Source: Pseudomonadota bacterium (GTDB taxonomy: Bacteria; Pseudomonadota; Gammaproteobacteria; Acidiferrobacterales; UBA6901). From it: DNA of 12,909 nt. Each line of letters opens with the position of its first letter. Position 1 is the first letter of the stretch. Both the position numbers and the translations under genes were made by a program. Below are positions 7,629 through 12,909 of the stretch, in pieces. The stretch covers positions 1 to 12,909 of the forward strand of contig JAJXUF010000084.1 in the NCBI GenBank assembly GCA_021783175.1, written 5' to 3'. The notes beneath the pieces were generated by a model. It was not told the origin of the DNA and searched no databases. It saw nothing but the letters and a program-made list of their open reading frames with translations.

Positions 7629-8933
7629 GTGACGATTGAACACCTGCATGCCGTACCCCACCTGACAACAGCGCTTACCGGGCCCCTCCAGCAACTGGAA
7701 GAGCACCTCTTGCGACACCAAAACGACATCGAGCAATGGCTGCGCAGCCAATGGCTGGAAACGCGGGCGCCATTTTATGCCTCTGTCGATCTGCGCAACG
7801 CCGGATTCAAGCTGGCGCCAGTCGACACCAATCTCTTTCCCGCCGGATTCAACAACTTAAATCCGGCATTCATGCCGCTGTGCGTCCAGGCTGCGCAGGC
7901 GGCGATGGAGCGCTATTGTCCAAAGGCCTGCGGCATCCTGGTGATCCCGGAAAGCCACACGCGAAATCTTTTCTATTTGGAGAGCCTTGCGGCCTTGGTC
8001 AGGATCCTGGAAACGGCCGGGTTCCAGGTACGTATAGGCTCGCTGATACCGGATCTGCGCGAGGCCACCACCATCTCACTGCCGTCCGGTCGCAGTGTTC
8101 TGCTCGAACCAGTGACGCGTACCGACAACAAGCTGCACGTCAGGGACTTTCAACCCTGCTTTGTCTTGCTCAACAATGATCTTTCGGGAGGGCGCCCTGC
8201 AATCCTCGAGAACCTGGAACAACCGGTAGCCCCGCCTCTCGGAATGGGCTGGTCCAATCGGCTGAAGTCGACCCATTTCACCCACTACCGCCGCGTCGCA
8301 TCCGAGTTTGCCAAACTGGTGGAGATCGATCCCTGGCTGGTCGACCCGATTTTTCGCAAGTGTGGCGAAATCGACTTTCAGCAGCGCGAGGGAGAGGAGT
8401 GCCTGATAACAAACGTTGGGGCCGTACTGGAGCAAATCACCGAAAAATACCGGGAATATGGGATTGACCACGAACCCTTTGTAATCGTCAAGGCCGATGC
8501 CGGCACTTACGGCATGAATATCATGACCGTGCGCAACACCGAACAACTGCGCGAACTCAACCGTAAACAGCGCACGAAGATGGCTCGCGGGAAAGAAGGC
8601 CATTTGGTGACTGATGTCATCGTGCAGGAAGGTGTGTACACGTTCGAAAGCTGGGGTGCCCCACCAGCGGTCGCCGAGCCGGTGGTCTATATGATCGACC
8701 ACTTTGTGGTGGGCGGTTTCTACCGGGTCCATGCCGGTCGCGGGCGCGACGAGAATCTCAACGCGCCGGGCATGACGTTCGAGGCGCTGGCGTTTGAAGA
8801 ATCCTGCACACAACCCGACCAAAACCGCGCCCCGGATTCGCAGCCTAATCGCTTCTATGCCTACGGGGTCATAGCCCGCCTCGCCATGCTTGCCGCCGCA
8901 CGCGAACTGCATGAGGTGTCAATCGGTGGCTGA
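7629..8933 (+). CDS. gshA: Glutamate-cysteine ligase, Acidithiobacillus ferrooxidans-type family
   Basis: The product joins glutamate and cysteine to gamma-glutamylcysteine using ATP, the first step of glutathione synthesis. From the GTG start it has 434 residues, which fits the ferrooxidans-type family (TIGR02049/PF08886, recalled) and is unlike the E. coli GshA or plant-type ligases. Recognisable stretches are YASVDLRNAGFKLAPVDTNL (50-69) continuing into FPAGFNNLNPAF, MGWSNRLKSTHFTHYRR (206-222), FVIVKADAGTYGMNI (284-298) and VIVQEGVYTFESWG (330-343). The last two look like the nucleotide-binding strands of an ATP-grasp fold, which is my inference. Adjacent gshB, 48 bp downstream on the same strand, confirms the pathway. 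The frame could extend to ATG 7587 or TTG 7419, but the extra residues do not resemble the family and the Shine-Dalgarno favours 7629. Confidence 0.93.
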   Translation: MTIEHLHAVPHLTTALTGPLQQLEEHLLRHQNDIEQWLRSQWLETRAPFYASVDLRNAGFKLAPVDTNLFPAGFNNLNPAFMPLCVQAAQAAMERYCPKACGILVIPESHTRNLFYLESLAALVRILETAGFQVRIGSLIPDLREATTISLPSGRSVLLEPVTRTDNKLHVRDFQPCFVLLNNDLSGGRPAILENLEQPVAPPLGMGWSNRLKSTHFTHYRRVASEFAKLVEIDPWLVDPIFRKCGEIDFQQREGEECLITNVGAVLEQITEKYREYGIDHEPFVIVKADAGTYGMNIMTVRNTEQLRELNRKQRTKMARGKEGHLVTDVIVQEGVYTFESWGAPPAVAEPVVYMIDHFVVGGFYRVHAGRGRDENLNAPGMTFEALAFEESCTQPDQNRAPDSQPNRFYAYGVIARLAMLAAARELHEVSIGG

Positions 8934-8981
8934 ATTACAGGCGGGACTTCCTGGGCGCGCCGCCATTGGTACGGTGTAGCG

Positions 8982-9929
8982 ATGAAGCTTGGGGTAGTCA
9001 TGGATCCCATCGGATCCATCAAAGTCAAGAAAGACAGCACGTATGCCATGCTGCTGGAAGCTCAGGCGCGCGGCTGGGAAATAGCCTACCTCGAACAAGC
9101 CGACCTTTTTCTGCGCGATGGACGTGCACTCGGTCGCAGTCGACAGATCACACTTTATCGCGACGTTATTCCGTGGTTCGAATTCGGTGACGAGCAGATT
9201 CGACCGCTGGATGAGCTTGATGTGATCCTGATGCGCAAGGATCCGCCGTTCAACATGGAATATATTTATACCACGTACTTACTTGAGCAGGCCGAGTCGC
9301 GCGGCACCCTCGTGGTTAACAAACCGCAAAGCTTGCGCGACGCCAATGAAAAGCTTTTTACCGTGTGGTTTCCGCAGTGCACACCGCCAACGTTGGTAAC
9401 GCACAGCGCAGAGCGCCTGCGTGCATTTTTGCATGAGCATCGGGAAATAGTCCTGAAACCGCTGGACCAAATGGGTGGTGCGTCGGTATTCCTCCTGCGC
9501 GAAGGTGACCCGAACGTGAGTGTAGCGATAGAAACACTGACAAACCTTGGATCGCGTTTCACAATGGCGCAGCGCTATATTCCCGAAATCCGCGATGGTG
9601 ACAAGCGGATACTGTTGGTGGATGGTGAGCCCGTACCCTACGCGCTGGCACGAATACCGGCCGAGGGGGAAACTCGGGGAAATCTGGCCGCCGGAGCCCA
9701 TGGGGAGGGCAGACCCTTGAGCGAGCGCGACCTGTGGATCTGCAAACAGGTAGGCCCGACGCTGCGCGCAAAAGGCATCCTGTTTGCCGGCCTCGATGTC
9801 ATTGGTGATTACCTCACCGAAATCAACGTAACCAGCCCCACCTGTATCCGCGAGCTGGATTCACTGTACGGGCTCAATATCGGCGGGCAGGTGCTCGACG
9901 CCATAGCCAAGCGCGTCCTAAGCCGCTGA
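8982..9929 (+). CDS. gshB: Glutathione synthetase
   Basis: The enzyme adds glycine to gamma-glutamylcysteine with ATP, the second step of glutathione synthesis. Its 315 residues match the bacterial GshB length. An N-terminal substrate domain starts MKLGVVMDPIGSIKVKKDST and includes RKDPPFNMEYIYTTYLL (85-101). The ATP-grasp domain follows with NKPQSLRDANEKLF (113-126), VLKPLDQMGGASVF (157-170), QRYIPEIRDGDKRI (197-210), RGNLAAGAHGEG (232-243) and the metal-binding LDVIGDYLTEINVTSP (271-286). The ATG at 8982 gives the expected N-terminus, and GGTG eight bases upstream is a modest ribosome site. It is probably cotranscribed with gshA. A small GC hairpin, GCCGC-TGAG-GCGGC, spans its stop codon (9922-9935) but has no T-run. 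Confidence 0.98.
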   Translation: MKLGVVMDPIGSIKVKKDSTYAMLLEAQARGWEIAYLEQADLFLRDGRALGRSRQITLYRDVIPWFEFGDEQIRPLDELDVILMRKDPPFNMEYIYTTYLLEQAESRGTLVVNKPQSLRDANEKLFTVWFPQCTPPTLVTHSAERLRAFLHEHREIVLKPLDQMGGASVFLLREGDPNVSVAIETLTNLGSRFTMAQRYIPEIRDGDKRILLVDGEPVPYALARIPAEGETRGNLAAGAHGEGRPLSERDLWICKQVGPTLRAKGILFAGLDVIGDYLTEINVTSPTCIRELDSLYGLNIGGQVLDAIAKRVLSR

Positions 9930-9968
9930 GGCGGCACGCGCAGGCGTAGCGTTTCTCCTGGCCAAGGA

Positions 9969-9974
9969 TATAAT
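9969..9974 (+). promoter_or_regulatory. Candidate -10 box upstream of tonB-like gene
   Basis: A perfect TATAAT lies in the 68-bp gap after gshB, 23 bases before the tonB-like ATG. The hexamer at 17-base spacing upstream is GTAGCG, a poor -35 box, so any activity would be weak or need an activator. It would let the tonB-yqgE-ruvX-pyrR-pyrB run be transcribed independently of gshAB. Confidence 0.35.
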
Positions 9975-9997
9975 TAAGGCCAGCGGCCTGAGCCGTA

Positions 9998-10912
9998 ATG
10001 AAAATTTCGACGGGCGTTTTCAAAGATACTATCGTGCAGGTTACACCAGGCTTTTCCGACACCGACCGCCTAGGACTGACCGTATTCGGTTCGGTCCTCG
10101 TACATATGGTCGTCATCCTCGGGATTACCTTTTCGGTCCCCAAGCTGGGCATTCCGAAACTTGATACCCTTGATATCACTCTGGTGCAGACTCGTACTGA
10201 TCATGCACCGGACCATCCTGATTTTCTTGCCCAGGCTAATCAGGACGGCGGCGGCAACAGTCCCAATCAGGACATTGCGCGTAGCCCATTACCGGCGTTG
10301 GAAATGAGCGAGCAAAACAATCGCGTGCCGGTCGCTCATCCGAACCCCCAGAATCCGGTTGAAAGCGTGCGCGAACTGGCTGCCCTCCTGACCAATGAGC
10401 TGGCGGGGGCCCGCATTGCCGTACCGCAACCCGCGCCGCAACGGCAAAAGCCGGAGATCGGTCGCGAGGCACCCGGGCTGGCACAGCTTGAGGAGGAGCG
10501 TGCGCACCTGAGCGCGGAAATCAGCCGCTCGTGGCAGGAATACCAGAAGCTGCCGCGCCAGAAATACATTGACGCTCGCACCATGGAATACAAATATGCC
10601 GCCTACATGGACGCCTGGCGCGCAAAAGTCGAGCGCATTGGTAATCTCAACTATCCGGAAGAGGCCAAAAGACGCAATATTTCCGGCGACTTGGTGCTTG
10701 ATGTGGCTATCCGTCAGGATGGCAGCGTCTACCGCGTCAAGGTGCTGCGCTCATCCGGATACAAGGTGCTCGACGATGCTGCGGTACGGATCGTTGGATT
10801 AGCGGCGCCTTTTGCCCCGCTTCCTCCTGATATCAGAGCCGATACCGATATTTTGCACATCATTCGCACCTGGAAGTTCGCGGATACCAGGCTCACCAGC
10901 AACAGCCCCTAG
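9998..10912 (+). CDS. TonB-family energy transducer (TonB3-like by context)
   Basis: The product is a 304-residue inner-membrane protein that would carry proton-motive force from an ExbB/ExbD-type motor to the outer membrane. A 25-residue cytoplasmic N-terminus precedes one membrane anchor (about 26-46), and the periplasmic linker runs to about 205. The linker is Gln/Asn/Pro-rich and has a charged, probably helical stretch at 160-185 rather than classic EP/KP repeats. The TonB C-terminal domain follows with LNYPEEAKRRNISGDLVLDV (217-236), RQDGSVYRVKVLRSSGYKVL and ILHIIRTWKF (285-294). Its place between gshB and algH matches P. aeruginosa tonB3, recalled as needed for twitching motility. That role here is inferred from synteny. 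No exbB or exbD is nearby. The ATG at 9998 has a weak ribosome site. Confidence 0.9.
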   Translation: MKISTGVFKDTIVQVTPGFSDTDRLGLTVFGSVLVHMVVILGITFSVPKLGIPKLDTLDITLVQTRTDHAPDHPDFLAQANQDGGGNSPNQDIARSPLPALEMSEQNNRVPVAHPNPQNPVESVRELAALLTNELAGARIAVPQPAPQRQKPEIGREAPGLAQLEEERAHLSAEISRSWQEYQKLPRQKYIDARTMEYKYAAYMDAWRAKVERIGNLNYPEEAKRRNISGDLVLDVAIRQDGSVYRVKVLRSSGYKVLDDAAVRIVGLAAPFAPLPPDIRADTDILHIIRTWKFADTRLTSNSP

Positions 10913-10975
10913 AGAGGCGATTGGCGCGACTTGCGCTGGTGCGCCGCACTGCCAGATACTATGGCCATGGGTCAA

Positions 10976-11530
10976 ATGGAATCCCTTACTAATCACTTTT
11001 TGATCGCGATGCCCGGCCTCGCTGACCCAAACTTCTCGCGAACTGTAACGCTGATTTGCGAGCACTCCAGCGAGGGGGCCATGGGTCTAATCATCAATCG
11101 GCCAATTGACGTCAACCTGCGCCAGATCCTGCAGCAGATGAATATCGAAGGCGATGCGGCAGGAAAATTGGACTTGCCGGTCCACCTAGGAGGGCCAGTC
11201 CAGGGCAATCGCGGTTTCGTTGTTCACGAACCTCTTGGAAGCTGGGAGTCTACCCTGGCCGTATCAGAATCGCTCGGGGTATCGACTTCGCGAGATATTC
11301 TGGTGGCACTGGCGCATAATCGCGGGCCTGAACATTCCTTCCTTGCCCTTGGATATGCGGGCTGGGCACCGGGGCAGCTTGAGCGGGAGATCGCGGAAAA
11401 TACCTGGCTGAGCGGACCAGTAGACAGATCAATACTTTTCGAAACTCCAGCAGAACAACGTTGGGGTGCGGCCGCGAACCTGCTCGGCATCGACCTTACG
11501 GCGATTTCCGACGAAGCAGGTCACGCTTGA
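10976..11530 (+). CDS. yqgE: YqgE/AlgH family protein
   Basis: This 184-residue cytoplasmic protein belongs to the YqgE/AlgH family (DUF179). Its biochemical role is unknown; in Pseudomonas it was first named for an effect on alginate genes. Family marks are LTNHFLIAMPGLADPNFSRT (4-23), ICEHSSEGAMGLIINRP (27-43), HLGGPVQGNRGFVVH (70-84) and ALGYAGWAPGQLEREI (124-139), with an AGHA tail. The ATG at 10976 gives MESLTNHF, which aligns with other YqgE N-termini, and GGG lies five bases upstream. In-frame ATGs at 10967 and 10961 and a TTG at 10931 would add 3, 5 or 15 residues with little support. Its stop overlaps the ruvX start, and the yqgE-ruvX pairing is widely conserved. Confidence 0.95.
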   Translation: MESLTNHFLIAMPGLADPNFSRTVTLICEHSSEGAMGLIINRPIDVNLRQILQQMNIEGDAAGKLDLPVHLGGPVQGNRGFVVHEPLGSWESTLAVSESLGVSTSRDILVALAHNRGPEHSFLALGYAGWAPGQLEREIAENTWLSGPVDRSILFETPAEQRWGAAANLLGIDLTAISDEAGHA

Positions 11531-11970
11531 AGGTCAAAACCTATCTCGGTTTCGACTTCGGCAAGAAACACATAGGCGTGGCAGTAGGCCGTACGGCATC
11601 GCGCCTGGCTCAGGCCATCGATACCGTCGCTGCCGTCAATGAGCAGCCCGATTGGACTCATATCACGCGGCTAATTGACGAGTGGCGGCCATGTGCCTTT
11701 GTAGTCGGACTACCTCTCAACATGGATGACAGCGAAAACGACATGACGCGCGCTGCGAAGAAGTTTGGTAATCGTCTGCGGGCCCGATACAATCTACCGG
11801 TGCATATGGTTGACGAACGACTCACCTCGATTGCAGCGAAGAACGTGCTCGTCGAGGCGGGAATACCCTCAAAACGCCACAAGTCCAAACTAGACAGACT
11901 GGCGGCACAAACAATTCTCCAGGCGTTCCTGGACGAGCACAGGGAAGCGGGTCATGCTTCAGAGCATTGA
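11527..11970 (+). CDS. ruvX: RuvX/YqgF, putative Holliday junction resolvase and pre-16S rRNA nuclease
   Basis: A 147-residue RNase H-fold protein, close to the E. coli YqgF length (138). Motifs are YLGFDFGKKHIGVAVG (6-21, catalytic-type Asp10), FVVGLPLNMDDSEND (58-72), VHMVDERLTS (92-101, acidic Asp96-Glu97) and KSKLDRLAAQTIL (119-131, Asp123). The family is implicated in 5' processing of pre-16S rRNA; a resolvase role was proposed from its fold. The start is taken as TTG at 11527, which overlaps the yqgE stop in TTGA and gives the expected M-K-V-K-T-Y N-terminus. GCAGG lies just upstream. A frame extension to a TTG at 11461 lies inside yqgE and is not family-like. The 3' end overlaps pyrR by 17 bp. 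Confidence 0.95.
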   Translation: MKVKTYLGFDFGKKHIGVAVGRTASRLAQAIDTVAAVNEQPDWTHITRLIDEWRPCAFVVGLPLNMDDSENDMTRAAKKFGNRLRARYNLPVHMVDERLTSIAAKNVLVEAGIPSKRHKSKLDRLAAQTILQAFLDEHREAGHASEH

Positions 11971-12460
11971 TATTGAGGCCACCCTGGCCTACATGTCGGA
12001 CGAGCTGAAACCTAGGCTTGCCCTCAATCCCATTATGATCGGCGTGCACACCGGTGGTGCGTGGGTAGCGACACGGCTGCACAAGGTACTGGGGCTCAGC
12101 GAGCCCTTGGGCACCCTGGACATATCCTTCTACCGCGACGATTTCACGCGCGTCGGAGTGAACCCCCAAGTAAAGACATCCAATCTTCCGGTCAATTTGG
12201 AAGACCGGCATGTAATACTGGTGGATGACGTACTGCACACCGGGCGAACGGTACGTGCTGCCCTCAATGAGATTTTCGACTATGGTCGCCCGGCATCGGT
12301 CGTCCTTGCGGTGCTCATCTGTCGCGACGGACGCGAGCTGCCGATCGAGGCACAGGTAATCGGGCACACGCTGAATCTCAAGAAAAATGAACATATCAAG
12401 CTTACCGGCCCCGAGCCGCTAAGGCTGACGCTCCAGGAGATACCGGTTGACGCGCGGTGA
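11954..12460 (+). CDS. pyrR: PyrR, pyrimidine operon regulator / uracil phosphoribosyltransferase
   Basis: A 168-residue PRT-fold protein. The PRPP-binding loop is [18 protein letters not shown] at 87-104, with the paired acidic residues Asp91-Asp92. Other PyrR marks are [16 protein letters not shown] (27-42), [14 protein letters not shown] (55-68) and [17 protein letters not shown] (121-137). In Gram-positive bacteria PyrR binds pyr mRNA and attenuates transcription, and has some uracil phosphoribosyltransferase activity. Whether it binds RNA in this organism cannot be judged here, and I see no attenuator-like leader before pyrB because the two genes overlap. The ATG at 11954 has AGGGAAG about six bases upstream and overlaps the ruvX end. 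Confidence 0.96.
   Translation: MLQSIDIEATLAYMSDELKPRLALNPIMIGVHTGGAWVATRLHKVLGLSEPLGTLDISFYRDDFTRVGVNPQVKTSNLPVNLEDRHVILVDDVLHTGRTVRAALNEIFDYGRPASVVLAVLICRDGRELPIEAQVIGHTLNLKKNEHIKLTGPEPLRLTLQEIPVDAR
12435..12440 (+). promoter_or_regulatory. Shine-Dalgarno of pyrB, inside pyrR
   Basis: AGGAGA lies six to seven bases before the TTG at 12447, the strongest ribosome site in the plus-strand run. It fixes the TTG as the pyrB start in spite of the non-ATG codon. Confidence 0.75.
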
Positions 12461-12909
12461 TCTGCAATTCGACAGTCAGGGCCGCTTGCGGCATCTCCTG
12501 ACCACCGAGGGACTTCCGCGACAGACCATTTTGGAAATTCTAAACACCGCCGAATCTTTCGTTTCTGTCGGGGAACGCGAGATCAAGAAACTGCCGCTGC
12601 TGCGCGGCAAAACCGTGGTTAATCTGTTCTTCGAATCCAGTACGCGCACACGCACAACCTTCGAGATTGCCGCTAAACGCCTTTCGGCCGACGTAATCAA
12701 CCTAAACCCGGCCGCTTCGTCCACCACCAAAGGCGAAACTCTGCTCGACACCGTGCGCAATTTGGAGGCAATGCATACTGATTTGTTCGTAGTACGCCAC
12801 CGGGAATCGGGCGCCGCTCATCTTATAGCCCAGCATGTACCTCCGCACGTCCACATCATCAATGCCGGCGACGGCCGCCATGCGCATCCGACCCAGGGCC
12901 TGCTCGATG
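12447..12909 (+). CDS. pyrB: Aspartate carbamoyltransferase catalytic subunit (N-terminal part)
   Basis: The window holds the first 154 codons; the frame is open to the right edge. The enzyme condenses carbamoyl phosphate with aspartate, the committed step of pyrimidine synthesis. The carbamoyl-phosphate loop STRTRTTFE begins at residue 65 after NLFFES, the second-subunit loop [12 protein letters not shown] is at 91-102 with Lys95, and [11 protein letters not shown] (115-125) and [12 protein letters not shown] (139-150) follow. All expected catalytic-domain residues in this part are present. The TTG start at 12447 overlaps the pyrR end by 14 bp and has a strong AGGAGA upstream. The layout and sequence resemble pseudomonad-type PyrB, which acts with an inactive dihydroorotase-like PyrC partner. 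That gene, if present, lies outside the window. Confidence 0.97.
   Translation, partial: MTRGDLQFDSQGRLRHLLTTEGLPRQTILEILNTAESFVSVGEREIKKLPLLRGKTVVNLFFESSTRTRTTFEIAAKRLSADVINLNPAASSTTKGETLLDTVRNLEAMHTDLFVVRHRESGAAHLIAQHVPPHVHIINAGDGRHAHPTQGLLD

Noticed and set aside
9922..9935. GC hairpin over the gshB stop as a terminator
   Set aside because: The stem is only five pairs and is not followed by a T-run, so intrinsic termination is unlikely.
10931..10975. Upstream TTG start for yqgE
   Set aside because: The extra 15 residues are not family-like, and ATG 10976 gives the standard YqgE N-terminus and length.
11461..11526. Upstream TTG start for ruvX
   Set aside because: It would bury 22 codons inside yqgE with no ribosome site, and the extension does not match RuvX proteins.
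1..12909. A novel defence, mobile or CRISPR system
   Set aside because: No repeats of CRISPR type, transposase, integrase, tRNA or unusual gene cassette are seen; every coding region belongs to a known chromosomal family.

Overview
The window is a compact chromosomal stretch from a proteobacterium. Three modules lie side by side: the Pil-Chp chemosensory cluster that controls type IV pili (twitching motility), a glutathione biosynthesis pair, and a tonB-yqgE-ruvX-pyrR-pyrB run. From memory, this neighbourhood matches the chpA-pilJ-pilI-pilH-pilG / gshB / tonB3 / algH / yqgF / pyrR / pyrB order of Pseudomonas aeruginosa. Two differences stand out. No pilK methyltransferase lies between pilJ and chpA, and a gshA of the Acidithiobacillus ferrooxidans-type family sits between pilG and gshB. 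That gshA family is best known from Betaproteobacteria and Acidithiobacillus, so a betaproteobacterium or a deep-branching gammaproteobacterium is the best guess. The sequence alone cannot settle the order.

Layout. Bases 1-7234 read on the minus strand as one probable transcription unit, pilG, pilH, pilI, pilJ, chpA. The last gene is a giant hybrid kinase gene of which only the first 1175 codons are present; it runs open off base 1. Bases 7235-7628 are a divergent intergenic region of almost 400 bp with several inverted repeats. From 7629 on, everything reads on the plus strand: gshA, gshB, tonB-like, yqgE (algH), ruvX (yqgF), pyrR and pyrB, the last cut by the right edge. The ruvX, pyrR and pyrB genes overlap their upstream neighbours, and several genes use TTG or GTG starts (pilG, gshA, ruvX, pyrB).

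How the parts fit. PilJ is the membrane receptor, PilI the CheW-like coupling protein, ChpA the multi-phosphotransfer kinase, and PilG and PilH the response regulators acting on pilus extension and retraction. GshA and GshB make glutathione in two steps. The TonB-family protein resembles the P. aeruginosa paralogue linked to twitching by its location. YqgE, RuvX, PyrR and PyrB are housekeeping genes (unknown function, rRNA maturation/Holliday junction family, pyrimidine regulator, aspartate carbamoyltransferase).

I see no tRNA, rRNA, insertion sequence, CRISPR array or prophage signal. Every gene belongs to a known family. The items most worth checking are the non-histidine phosphotransfer sites in ChpA, the inverted repeats between pilG and gshA, the missing pilK, and the long cytoplasmic tail on PilJ.
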